Assembly: GCA_964605715.1 (NCBI GenBank)
Contig: CAZSDV010000018.1
Coordinates: 1 to 36,305 of the forward strand
Direction of reading: 5' to 3'
From: JAPUME01 sp964605715
Lineage (GTDB): Bacteria > Acidobacteriota > Terriglobia > UBA7540 > JAPUME01
Length of the DNA stretch: 36,305 bases
Within the stretch, counting starts at the first letter, position 1. Each line of letters starts with the position of its first letter. This document shows positions 16,334-25,437 of the stretch, in pieces. The notes beneath the pieces are model-generated. The model worked only from the letters and a program-made list of their open reading frames with translations, was not told where the DNA came from and did no database searches. A program made the translations under genes and the position numbers.

Positions 16334-17795
16334 ATTTATTCTGGTGCTAATTCTTCTTTTTGTAGGAGCGGTTGATCTCCTCAGCGTCCGGGCCCAAGTG
16401 GATAAACCTGCTTCTATGAAAGGGGCAGATATTAAAGGGCGAGCACCGGTAAACCGGGAGATTCTCCGCGTTTCTTTGCCTCGCCCAACTCGGATCCAGC
16501 TGTCTAATGGCCTGAAGGTTCTGATCCTTGAGAATCATAAGCTGCCCACGATAGCATTCTCTTTAATGATTAAGACTGGGGCCCTGTCAGACCCGCCGGA
16601 TTTAGTTGGTCTAGCCGGTTTTGTCGCGGAAATGCTCCAAGAGGGTACGGTATATCGTACAAGCGAGCAAATAGCTGGAGAAGTGGATGGTATAGGTGCA
16701 AGCCTCAGCGCTGGGGCTAGTTTCGGAGCTAGCACTTCTAGGGTGGGCGCTTCTGGTTTGGTGGATGATAGCGAAGTTCTTCTCGACCTGATGAGCGACA
16801 TCGTACGGAACCCGACGTTTCCTGCAGACGAACTAAATAAATTCAAGCAGCGTGAAATGGCTGACATACAACGACAGCGGTCCGACCCAAGCTTTTTGGC
16901 ACGTGAGAGATTTTATAACGTGCTTTATGGTGACTTTCCGGCTGCCCGTGTATCGTCCACCCTTGGGTCAGTGGAGAAAGTTACATCGGAAAAACTAAAA
17001 GATTTTCATTCAACTTATTATCGGCCAAACAATGCAATTCTTGGTGTGGTGGGAGATATAACACCCAACAACCTGATGCCGCTTATAAAGAAGTATTTTG
17101 GCGCATGGGAGCAGGCACAGATTCCTTCCGATGAGCTTCCTCAATTGATGAAGCTAGGTAAGAGTACTATTCACCTTGTGGACCGACCTGGTTCGGTCCA
17201 GACAAATCTCATTGCTGGAAACCATAGCCTTACCCGGAAGAACCCGGATTTCATTCCCCTTAACGTAATGAATCGGATCCTGGGCGGGGGGCCTGCCTCC
17301 CGACTTTTCCTAAACCTGCGGGAAGACAAAGGGTATACCTACGGAGCATATAGTAGGTTTCGGTCCGGTATTTATCCGGGGCCATGGAGTGCGGCGACAC
17401 AGGTTCGCACTGAGGTCTCCGAGCCGTCGTTAAGGGAGATGCTTAGGGAGTTCCAACGAATACGCGAAGAGCTTGTTCCAGAAAAGGAGCTTGATGATGC
17501 CCGCCGTGCTATGGTCGCGAGTTTTGCCCTCTCATTAGAACAGCCGAGCACGGTTCTCGGGAATTGGCTGATCGTGGAGTATTATCGCTTCCCCGAGGAT
17601 TATTGGGATCGTTATCCGGAACACGTCGCTGGCGTTGACGATAAAGTGGTCCAGGATATAGCCAATAAGTATGTTGATTTAGATCACATGCAGATCGTGG
17701 CTGTTGGCGACGAGTTAAAGATTAAAAAGGGCCTGGATAAGTTAGGAAAGGTCATCACCTATGGAAGTGATGGGCGGAGAAAGGACGGCCAGTAA
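16320..17795 (+). CDS. Secreted M16-family protein lacking the zinc site (partner chain)
   Basis: The 491-residue partner of the preceding peptidase. The HxxEH position is degenerate (GLAGFVAEMLQEGT), so it should not bind catalytic zinc. The substrate-contacting Arg/Tyr region is kept near residues 330-345 (NLREDKGYTYGAYSRF), as expected of the non-catalytic chain of an M16B heterodimer. A signal peptide is visible (MGNSKFILVLILLFVGAVDLLSVRA). The ATG lies inside the end of the upstream gene with GGAGAGG just before it, implying coupled translation and stoichiometric production. Confidence 0.9.
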   Translation: MGNSKFILVLILLFVGAVDLLSVRAQVDKPASMKGADIKGRAPVNREILRVSLPRPTRIQLSNGLKVLILENHKLPTIAFSLMIKTGALSDPPDLVGLAGFVAEMLQEGTVYRTSEQIAGEVDGIGASLSAGASFGASTSRVGASGLVDDSEVLLDLMSDIVRNPTFPADELNKFKQREMADIQRQRSDPSFLARERFYNVLYGDFPAARVSSTLGSVEKVTSEKLKDFHSTYYRPNNAILGVVGDITPNNLMPLIKKYFGAWEQAQIPSDELPQLMKLGKSTIHLVDRPGSVQTNLIAGNHSLTRKNPDFIPLNVMNRILGGGPASRLFLNLREDKGYTYGAYSRFRSGIYPGPWSAATQVRTEVSEPSLREMLREFQRIREELVPEKELDDARRAMVASFALSLEQPSTVLGNWLIVEYYRFPEDYWDRYPEHVAGVDDKVVQDIANKYVDLDHMQIVAVGDELKIKKGLDKLGKVITYGSDGRRKDGQ

Positions 17796-17854
17796 TTGTC
17801 CAACCTAGTCCTGCCATGGTATACCCAAGGGCTTTGCTGGGGCGAGGGCATTAT

Positions 17855-19864
17855 CTAACCGCCGAGTGCCTTCTTTCCTGCCTTGAGGGTATTGATAATC
17901 TTTTGAACGTCGAATATACAGCCACCCCAGGTACCCCCACCCACGTCTTGCAGGGCTGCCCAAAGGAGCGTATCGTCGGGTAGGGCAGGGTCAGCGCGCA
18001 AGTCAGGGCGGGGCTGGCGCTCAGCCAGAAGACGTGCTCCTTCTTCTGCCCCAAACGTGTTCTCACCGTGGCCAATGAGATCAACGCTACCTTCGAGCTT
18101 ATTGCGGTCGATGATAATTTGAATAAGGTCGCCGTCGATCACCTTTCCGATTGGTCCCCCCGCTAAAGCTTCTGGCCCGACATGACCGACACAAGCTCCT
18201 GTCGAAACTCCCGAGAAGCGTGCGTCCGTGACGACTGCAACTTCCTTTCCAAAAGGAAGATAGCGTAATGCAATTGTAATTTGCGCAATTTCTTCCATGC
18301 CAGTTCCCATGGGGCCGCGACAGATAAGAACGACCACGTCTCCTGCCCGGATGCCGTCAGGGCCCTGCGACTTGATTGCATCCATGACGCCTTTTTCTTT
18401 CGTGAAGACTCGTGCGGGGCCTATCTTTCGATATATCCCATCCTCGTCAACAACCGTGGGGTCGATAGCCGTGCTCTTGATGATGGACCCCTCTGGAGTG
18501 AGGTTTCCGCGAGGAAAGGTAACTGTGCTAGTCAGGCCGCGCTCACGCGCCCGATCTGGACTGAAAATTACCTCGTCAGCATCTACGTTGTCGGCATCTT
18601 TTAATTGGCCACGAAGTTTTTCCCGTCGAGGAGAGCTTTCCCAGTCATCCAGCAAGTAACCAAGGGTTTTTCCCGAAACCGTCAATACCTTATCGTTAAG
18701 CAGCTTTAATCTCCGAAGGTGGAGCATTACTTCTGGTACTCCTCCAGCCATAAATACACGGACGGTAGGGTGGTTCACGGGGCCATTGGGGAGCACTGAA
18801 ACCAACCGCGGCACTTTGCGGTTTACTGCTGCCCATTCTTCTACCCCAGGCCGCATCAGACCTGCTGCGTGGGCTACCGCAGGAATATGCATTATTAGGT
18901 TGGTAGAACCTCCGAACGCTGCGTGGACAACCATGGCGTTCTTAATTGCTTCGGGCGTCAGGATATCTTGCATACGGATACCCTTAGATTCCAGGTGAAC
19001 GAGAGCACGCGCTGAGCGCCGAGCCATGTCTAGCCAGATGGGTTGACCAGATGGGGCAAGGGCAGAATGGGGTAATGTCAATCCAAGAGCCTCAGCTACT
19101 ACCTGAGAGGTAGCCGCGGTTCCCAGAAACTGACATCCCCCACCTGGGGTGGCACAAGTTTTACAACCTAGCTCTGCTGCATCTTCAAGCGTAATTTGCC
19201 CATGGGAGAATCTTGCACCCAGAGTTTGAATTTTTGCGGCATCTTCTCCCTGAACAGGAGGAAGAGTTACACCACCGGGAACTAAGATACAGGACATATC
19301 ATGCATTGCGGCTAGAGCCATCATCATGGCTGGTAAACCCTTATCACAAGTGGCGACGCCCATTACCCCTTTCCGGGTAGGGAGGGAACGAATTAGCCGC
19401 CGGAAGATTTGCGCAGCATCATTCCGGTAGGCAAGGCTGTCAAACATACCAGGGGTACCTTGCGTGCGGCCATCGCAAGGGTCACTACAAAAACCTGCAA
19501 AAGGAATACAGCCCATACGCTTCAATTCTTCGGAAGCTTCTCGCATGAGCAGCCCCACCTCCCAATGGCCCGTGTGGTAGCCCAGAGCTACTGGACTGCC
19601 GTCGTCTGAGCGAATACCACCTTGTGTACTCAGGATCAGGAATTCCCTTTGTGCAAGTTCGGAAGGGTTCCAGCCCATGCCCGCATCCTGCGTGAGGCCG
19701 AACAGATCACCGCTCGACCAGTTACGCAACATATCTTCGGTTAGCGGTAGGCTCCCTTGAGGGCCAGCGGCCTTGGTCTGGACATCAAGCACTTCCGCAC
19801 GTTCACCAAACCATTCAGTAAAGGATTCACCTGCAGGGCCCTGACCTTTTTTAGTACTCTTCAT
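17855..19864 (-). CDS. yjhG: YjhG/YagF-type dehydratase (IlvD/Edd family, sugar-acid dehydratase)
   Basis: An iron-sulfur dehydratase of 669 residues, the long subfamily that includes the E. coli D-xylonate dehydratases YjhG and YagF, rather than the roughly 560-residue IlvD. It keeps candidate cluster cysteines C130 (SDPCDGRTQG), C173 (ATCDKGLPA) and C244 (GGGCQFLGTA), and the blocks HAAFGGSTN, PRLVSVLPNGPV-x-HPTV, ARGLTSTVTFPRGN and DARFSGVSTGACVGHVGPEALAGGPIGK. The likely reaction converts an aldonic acid such as xylonate to a 2-keto-3-deoxy acid; the exact sugar acid is not readable. GGAG lies upstream of the ATG. It diverges from the AbgT-type transporter gene and converges on the M16 operon. 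Confidence 0.9.
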   Translation of the reverse strand: MKSTKKGQGPAGESFTEWFGERAEVLDVQTKAAGPQGSLPLTEDMLRNWSSGDLFGLTQDAGMGWNPSELAQREFLILSTQGGIRSDDGSPVALGYHTGHWEVGLLMREASEELKRMGCIPFAGFCSDPCDGRTQGTPGMFDSLAYRNDAAQIFRRLIRSLPTRKGVMGVATCDKGLPAMMMALAAMHDMSCILVPGGVTLPPVQGEDAAKIQTLGARFSHGQITLEDAAELGCKTCATPGGGCQFLGTAATSQVVAEALGLTLPHSALAPSGQPIWLDMARRSARALVHLESKGIRMQDILTPEAIKNAMVVHAAFGGSTNLIMHIPAVAHAAGLMRPGVEEWAAVNRKVPRLVSVLPNGPVNHPTVRVFMAGGVPEVMLHLRRLKLLNDKVLTVSGKTLGYLLDDWESSPRREKLRGQLKDADNVDADEVIFSPDRARERGLTSTVTFPRGNLTPEGSIIKSTAIDPTVVDEDGIYRKIGPARVFTKEKGVMDAIKSQGPDGIRAGDVVVLICRGPMGTGMEEIAQITIALRYLPFGKEVAVVTDARFSGVSTGACVGHVGPEALAGGPIGKVIDGDLIQIIIDRNKLEGSVDLIGHGENTFGAEEGARLLAERQPRPDLRADPALPDDTLLWAALQDVGGGTWGGCIFDVQKIINTLKAGKKALGG

Positions 19865-20163
19865 TGCAAAATCTCCTAGTTCAAGCAGATGTGCAGGGTG
19901 TAGAGAATTAATCTTCTAGCTCCCTTGGGGGTTAATATTCTAACCCACTCAGGGCCTGACAACCAACACGATCAGGCTATGCCTTGTTAGGTGACAAAGA
20001 ATTCTCGGTCTGTTCGACCGAGGTTACTATACTGAGTTTATCTGTCTGTGATTGATGTATAAAACTATTCAGTCCGCAAGTGATAACCGCTATAGCTATG
20101 TTAGGCTGTCAGGGAAATCAGGTTTCTTGACCGCTAAAAGCATTTGAGCCCATGAGGAGAAGC
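19865..20163. promoter_or_regulatory. Divergent intergenic region between yjhG-type and abgT-type genes, with an inverted repeat
   Basis: About 300 bases that must hold both divergent promoters. An inverted repeat at 20004-20022 has 7-bp arms CTCGGTC / GACCGAG with a 5-base loop, followed closely by TACTAT, which could be a -10 box for the plus-strand gene. The repeat could be an operator. No open frame or RNA gene is seen here. Confidence 0.35.
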
Positions 20164-21696
20164 ATGAAGTCTGCAGCCCGACAAAGGCGAAATTACCTAG
20201 GTCTTTTTCTGAGCGCAATAGAGAAGGTTGGCAATGGGTTGCCTCACCCTGCAACCCTGTTTGCGCTACTTGCCGCAGCCGTTATCGTGCTTTCTGCTCT
20301 GGCGGCAAGGTTGGATCTTCAGGTAACTCACCCCGGGACAGGGGAGTTAATTCATCCAGTTAGTTTATTAACTATTGAGGGCATGCATCGTATGTTGACA
20401 GGCATGGTTGGAAATTTCACGAGCTTTGCGCCGCTTGGTACTGTTCTAGTTTCCATGCTTGGTATCGGTGTTGCGGAGGCCAGCGGCCTGATTGGCGCAG
20501 CGTTACGGCTGCTTGTGTTATGGGCCCCTCGGGCGCTTTTGACCTTTGTGCTAGTGTTCGCTGGGGTTTTATCGAACACAGCAAGTGAGCTAGGCTACGT
20601 GCTATTGGTACCCTTGGCGGCCACCATCTTTTTAGCTGCTGGCCGCAACCCGATTGCTGGTATGGCAGCAGCTTTTGCGGGTGTTTCGGGTGGCTACAGC
20701 GCTAACTTACTGCTAGGAACCGTCGATCCACTACTTGCTGGCCTATCTGAGGAAGCAGCGCGTATCGTAAGCGACATCTATCGAGTGAACCCAGCTGCAA
20801 ATTACTACTTCATGTTTATATCAACCTTCGTTGTCTCCATAGCCGGCACTTGGGTGACGGAAAAGATCGTTGTGCCACGATTAGGTGCTTATCATGGAGA
20901 GGAGCGGAGCGAGGAGCTGCGCCCTCATTCTAAGGAAGAGAAGCGCGGTTTGGTGTTTGCGGGGATTTCAGCGCTGTTATTAACCGCGATTGTTCTGTTT
21001 GGTACTGTCCCGGCAAATGGATTTCTGAGGAATCCGGTGACCGGAGATTTGTTGAGATCTCCTTTTCTACAAGGAATTGTGGCGATGATATTTTTAGGTG
21101 GGACAATAATGGGGGTCGCCTATGGTTTGGGCGCAAGGACAATTCGCAATGATTCGGATGTCATTAAGGGTATGGGAAAAGCCATGGAGACGCTCGGGGT
21201 ATACATGGTATTGGTCTTTTTTGCAGCACAGTTCGTTGCCTATTTCAACTGGACCAAGCTCGGCCTGATTTTTGCAGTTACCGGGGCAGAGTCCCTGAAG
21301 GCATCAGGTCTCGGTGGGATTCCGATGATGATAGGTTTCGTGCTGTTCTCAGCCTTTGTGAACCTATTCATCGGAAGTGCGTCAGCCCAGTGGGCTATTA
21401 TGGCACCGGTGTTTGTTCCAATGTTCATGCTGCTTGGCTACACACCAGAACTAACACAGGTGGCCTATCGTATTGGTGACTCTACGACGAATATAATTTC
21501 ACCCATGATGTCTTACTTTGCTTTCCTCATCGCCATTTTGCGACGCTACGACAAAAAAGCTGGAATAGGAACGCTGGTTGCGACCATGCTTCCGTACTCG
21601 ATGGTTTTTCTTGCCTGCTGGATTGGCCTGCTGGTGGCCTGGATGTTTTTCGGATGGCCGCTTGGCCCAAACGCTCCTTTGCACCTTCCGCTGTAA
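20164..21696 (+). CDS. AbgT-family transporter
   Basis: A 510-residue polytopic membrane protein of the AbgT family, whose members import p-aminobenzoyl-glutamate or export sulfonamide-like antimetabolites using the proton gradient. Family stretches include VGNGLPHPATLFALLA at TM1, SNTASELGYVLLVPLAATIF, AAFAGVSGGYSANLLLGTVDPLLAG, the conserved NPAANYYFM loop, AQFVAYFNWTKLG, LFIGSASAQWAIMAPVFVPM, and AYRIGDSTTNIISPMMSYF. The ATG at 20164 is preferred to that at 20152 because AGGAGA sits between them. There is no adjacent peptidase pair (abgA/abgB), so the substrate may differ from the E. coli one. Confidence 0.9.
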   Translation: MKSAARQRRNYLGLFLSAIEKVGNGLPHPATLFALLAAAVIVLSALAARLDLQVTHPGTGELIHPVSLLTIEGMHRMLTGMVGNFTSFAPLGTVLVSMLGIGVAEASGLIGAALRLLVLWAPRALLTFVLVFAGVLSNTASELGYVLLVPLAATIFLAAGRNPIAGMAAAFAGVSGGYSANLLLGTVDPLLAGLSEEAARIVSDIYRVNPAANYYFMFISTFVVSIAGTWVTEKIVVPRLGAYHGEERSEELRPHSKEEKRGLVFAGISALLLTAIVLFGTVPANGFLRNPVTGDLLRSPFLQGIVAMIFLGGTIMGVAYGLGARTIRNDSDVIKGMGKAMETLGVYMVLVFFAAQFVAYFNWTKLGLIFAVTGAESLKASGLGGIPMMIGFVLFSAFVNLFIGSASAQWAIMAPVFVPMFMLLGYTPELTQVAYRIGDSTTNIISPMMSYFAFLIAILRRYDKKAGIGTLVATMLPYSMVFLACWIGLLVAWMFFGWPLGPNAPLHLPL

Positions 21697-21744
21697 CGGT
21701 TTGGTCTATTAGAGGATTAGTTCTATCGGAACCAGAGGAGGTTG

Positions 21745-22548
21745 TTATCTTAAGCGTTCCGGGTAGGTGTAAACCACATGTCGCTGAGGCCGAGCAAACC
21801 CAATTAGAGTTAAATTGCAACTATTTGCCAAGTTAATTGCCATTGACGTGGGTCCAGAAAAAGCCACGAGGATCGCGATATTCGCGCTTGCCGCCTTGGT
21901 AACCATTTCATAACTGGCCCGACTGGTAACAAGCAAAAAGCCCTCACTCGAAAGACCCGTTTTGTGATAAGCACCCAGTAGTTTATCCAGGGCATTATGC
22001 CTACCAACGTCTTCGCGCACCAACAAGAGATTTCCTTCATTATCAAACCAAGCTGCTGCATGCACTGCTCCAGTTACTTTTTGCACGTTCTGGGCATCTT
22101 CGAGGCTAAGTACTGCCCGTTGAATTGACGAGTGGGGGATTGTAACCTGACTGGTAACTTTATTTGGAACCCTAATTGCCTGAGCCAAGGATTCTGCGCC
22201 ACATAAGCCGCAGCCAGTCCTCCCCACTAGATTCCGACGCCGCTTTTTCAGTGCTGCAAATAAGCCTGCTGGAATCGATAAGCAAAGCTCAATGTTGCCA
22301 TCCGTCGTGATTTCTTCAAAGTCAAGAAGCTGATTTGCGCTGTGCAGAATACCTTCAGACAGACTAAAACCGAGTGCAAAGTCTTCCAAGTCAGTGGGCG
22401 TTGTCATCATTACCACATGGGAAATACCATTATAAACAAGCGCCACAGCGCACTCAGTGACGACCTGGTCTTCACCTGGACGCAACGCCCCTTGCTCCCA
22501 CACTGTTCTGGGCAGAGTACTGACTATAGAATTATTCTTTATAGTCAT
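21745..22548 (-). CDS. fdhD: FdhD, sulfurtransferase for formate dehydrogenase
   Basis: FdhD passes sulfur from a cysteine desulfurase to the bis-MGD molybdenum cofactor so that formate dehydrogenase becomes active. The 267-residue protein has the two working cysteines in C113-G-L-C116 (GRTGCGLCGAES) and the family blocks TECAVALVYNGISHVVMMTTPTDLEDFALGF, VHAAAWF, VREDVGRHNALDKLLG and TSRASYEMVTKAA. It starts 8 bases behind fdsA, so it is the last gene of the fds operon, as fdsC is in Cupriavidus. It converges on the abgT-type gene across only 48 bases, leaving no room for fdsD. Confidence 0.95.
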   Translation of the reverse strand: MTIKNNSIVSTLPRTVWEQGALRPGEDQVVTECAVALVYNGISHVVMMTTPTDLEDFALGFSLSEGILHSANQLLDFEEITTDGNIELCLSIPAGLFAALKKRRRNLVGRTGCGLCGAESLAQAIRVPNKVTSQVTIPHSSIQRAVLSLEDAQNVQKVTGAVHAAAWFDNEGNLLLVREDVGRHNALDKLLGAYHKTGLSSEGFLLVTSRASYEMVTKAASANIAILVAFSGPTSMAINLANSCNLTLIGFARPQRHVVYTYPERLR

Positions 22549-22556
22549 TTAAGCTT

Positions 22557-25415
22557 CTACTTTGCTAATTCCAGTTGTGCTTTTTGCAGCAATTGTTGCT
22601 GCTGTTCGTTTAATGCCCGTTGTTGTTTCTGCCATGTTGATGGCGATGAAACTTTGCTTACTTGTACCGCGGTTACCTTGTATTCTGGGCAACTAGTTGC
22701 CCAGTCGGAGATTTCGGTAGTAATGACGTTAGCTCCAGACACTGGGTGATGAAATGTGGTGTATACAACCCCAGGCTTTACGCGGTTAGTTATCTTCGCA
22801 TGCAAAACTATTTCACCTACCCTGCTTTGGATACCCACCCAGTCAGCATGCTTAATACCCCGCTCTTCTGCATCATGGGGATGAATTTCCAAGGTATCTT
22901 CTGGATGCCAAGCGATGCTTTTAGTGCGTCGCGTTTGGGCGCCAACATTGTATTGCGAAAGTATCCGGCCAGTGGTTAACAACAAAGGAAATTTGCGATT
23001 AACCTTTTCATCGGTTGCCACGTATTCCGTAATGACAAAACAACCCTTGCCCCGCACAAATTTATCGACATGCATGACTGGTGTACCAGAGGGCGCTTGT
23101 TCGTTACAAGGCCATTGGATGCTACCCAATGTTTCCAGTTTTTTGTAGCTTACCCCGTTAAATGTAGGGGTGAGACGTGCAATCTCATCCATAATTTCTG
23201 ATGGATGGGAGTAATCCATTGGGCAGCCCATAGCATTAGCCAAAGCCATGGTTACCTCCCAATCTTCCTTACCGCACAATGGAGGCATTACCTTACGGAC
23301 CCTGGATATACGCCGCTCGGCATTAGTAAAGGTACCGTTTTTTTCTAAAAAGGAAGCGCCCGGCAAAAAAACATGGGCAAATTTAGCTGTTTCATTAAGG
23401 AATAAATCCTGGACGACAACACAGTCGATGGAACGTAATGCCGCTTCCACGTGTTGCGTGTTTGGGTCGGACTGGGCAATGTCTTCCCCTTGACAATAAA
23501 GGCCCCTAAATTTTCCCTCAACGGCAGAATTGAACATATTTGGTATGCGTAAGCCTGGCTCAGGATCAAGTTGAACACCCCATGCTTCCTCAAAAATTCC
23601 ACGCACACTAGCATCGGAGACAGGGCGATAACCAGGTAACTCATGAGGGAAAGACCCCATATCACAGGATCCCTGTACATTGTTTTGGCCGCGCAATGGA
23701 TTAACCCCAACACCTTCCCTTCCAACATTCCCCGTTAGCATAGCCAGGTTAGCAATTCCCATTACTGCAGTGGAACCCTGACTGTGTTCGGTAACCCCTA
23801 AGCCATAGAAAATCGCACCGTTCGCAGCATTTGCATAAAGGCGCGCCACTCCACGCAGGTCTTTTGCGGGAACGCCACTGCCTCGCTCTGTATTTTCCGG
23901 GGAGTGGCGCTCTTCACTAACAAAGGAACGCCATTTGTCAAAGGCAAGCATATCGCAACGGTCGTTAACATAACCTTTGTCTTCCAGGCCTTCCGTTACA
24001 ATCACATGGGCCATGGCATTAAGTACTAGAACATTGGTACCTGGCCGCAGGGATAGATGGTAGTCCGCATTGACATGTGGAGAGCTGACCAATTCAATTT
24101 CGCGGGGGTCAATGACAATCAGTTTGGCGCCTTCGCGCAGTCGACGTTTAAGCCTGGAACCAAATACTGGATGAGCCTCTGTTGGATTCGCACCCATAAC
24201 AATAACCACATCTGCCCTGTCAACTGAGGCAAAGGTTTGGGTGCCGGCAGATGTCCCAAGGGTGGTTTTTAAACCATAACCCGTGGGTGAGTGGCAAACT
24301 CTTGCGCAGGTATCAATATTGTTATTGGCAAATCCTGCACGTACCAACTTCTGCACCAGGTAGACTTCTTCGTTGGTACATCGGGAAGACGATATGGCAC
24401 CGATACTGTCACGGCCATAAGCTGACTGAATCTCTCTGAAGCGTTTTGCCGTATAGCTAATAGCCTCATCCCAAGAGACTTCTCGCCAGGGATCGTCCAT
24501 ACTTTTCCTAACCATTGGCTTGGTAATGCGATCCTTGTGGGTTGTATAGCCAAAAGCGAAGCGACCCTTAACGCAGGAATGACCCTCATTGGCTTGACCT
24601 CCTTTATGAGGGGTCATGCGTACCACGGTGTCACCTTTCATGTCTGCTTTAAAGGAACAACCGACACCACAGTAGGCACAGGTCGTCACAACGCTATGCT
24701 CAGGGGCGCCCTGTTCGATGATGGTATTTTCCGTTAATGTGGCCGTTGGGCAGACGCTAACACAGGCACCACAGGAAACACACTCAGAGTCCATAAAGCT
24801 CTCATTTTGTCCGGCGCTCACCTTGGAATCAAAACCGCGGCCATCAATGGTTAAAGCAAAGGTTCCCTGCACTTCCTCACAAGCCCGAACGCAACGTGAG
24901 CAGACAATGCATTTGGATGGATCAAAGGTAAAATAAGGGTTGGACTGGTCTTGTTTAGCGTCCAAGTGGTTCGCACCGTCGAAACCGTAGCGGACAGATC
25001 TCAACCCTAGTTCACCTGCCGTATCCTGAAGTTCGCAGTCCCCGTTTGCGGAACAGGTCAGGCAGTCCAATGGGTGATCAGAAATATATAATTCCATTAC
25101 ATTACGACGCAATTTGCCAACGGCATCGGTTTGAGTGCGAACCTGCATTCCGGATTCCACGGGGGTGGTGCAGGAGGCGGGATAGCCACGGCGACCTTCA
25201 ATTTCTACTAGGCAAACCCGGCAAGAACCAAAGGACTCAAGTGAATCAGTGGCACACAACTTTGGAACCTTAATGCCTAGCAAGGCCGCCGCACGCATTA
25301 CTGTTGTTCCTTCAGGTACTGTAATATCAGCACCATCAATGGTGAGAGTGACCGTTGTCTCACTGAGACTAGCAGGGGTCCCTAGATCTTTATCTGGTTC
25401 GTAAAACTGTGGCAT
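22557..25415 (-). CDS. fdsA: NAD-dependent formate dehydrogenase, molybdenum alpha subunit FdsA
   Basis: The 952-residue catalytic subunit oxidises formate to CO2. Domains in order: a [2Fe-2S] ferredoxin domain (C54, C65, C68, C82); a NuoG-like cluster (H114, C118, C121, C127); two [4Fe-4S] clusters (C169/172/175/179 and C212/215/218/222); a further [4Fe-4S] site (C246, C249, C253, C281); and the bis-MGD molybdopterin domain. The metal ligand is C374 with catalytic H375 (CARVCHSPTGYG), so this is the cysteine form. The C-terminal molydopterin-binding domain (LLLTTGRILSQYN) is complete. GGAGAA precedes the ATG. Its operon partners supply FMN and NAD sites, making a soluble complex I-like enzyme, possibly able to run in reverse. 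Confidence 0.96.
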   Translation of the reverse strand: MPQFYEPDKDLGTPASLSETTVTLTIDGADITVPEGTTVMRAAALLGIKVPKLCATDSLESFGSCRVCLVEIEGRRGYPASCTTPVESGMQVRTQTDAVGKLRRNVMELYISDHPLDCLTCSANGDCELQDTAGELGLRSVRYGFDGANHLDAKQDQSNPYFTFDPSKCIVCSRCVRACEEVQGTFALTIDGRGFDSKVSAGQNESFMDSECVSCGACVSVCPTATLTENTIIEQGAPEHSVVTTCAYCGVGCSFKADMKGDTVVRMTPHKGGQANEGHSCVKGRFAFGYTTHKDRITKPMVRKSMDDPWREVSWDEAISYTAKRFREIQSAYGRDSIGAISSSRCTNEEVYLVQKLVRAGFANNNIDTCARVCHSPTGYGLKTTLGTSAGTQTFASVDRADVVIVMGANPTEAHPVFGSRLKRRLREGAKLIVIDPREIELVSSPHVNADYHLSLRPGTNVLVLNAMAHVIVTEGLEDKGYVNDRCDMLAFDKWRSFVSEERHSPENTERGSGVPAKDLRGVARLYANAANGAIFYGLGVTEHSQGSTAVMGIANLAMLTGNVGREGVGVNPLRGQNNVQGSCDMGSFPHELPGYRPVSDASVRGIFEEAWGVQLDPEPGLRIPNMFNSAVEGKFRGLYCQGEDIAQSDPNTQHVEAALRSIDCVVVQDLFLNETAKFAHVFLPGASFLEKNGTFTNAERRISRVRKVMPPLCGKEDWEVTMALANAMGCPMDYSHPSEIMDEIARLTPTFNGVSYKKLETLGSIQWPCNEQAPSGTPVMHVDKFVRGKGCFVITEYVATDEKVNRKFPLLLTTGRILSQYNVGAQTRRTKSIAWHPEDTLEIHPHDAEERGIKHADWVGIQSRVGEIVLHAKITNRVKPGVVYTTFHHPVSGANVITTEISDWATSCPEYKVTAVQVSKVSSPSTWQKQQRALNEQQQQLLQKAQLELAK

Positions 25416-25437
25416 TTGATGTTCTCCAAAACTTTAA

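Noticed and set aside
24293..24307. Selenocysteine in FdsA
   Set aside because: The metal-ligand codon in the CARVCHSPT motif is a cysteine codon, and the reading frame is open without any internal UGA.
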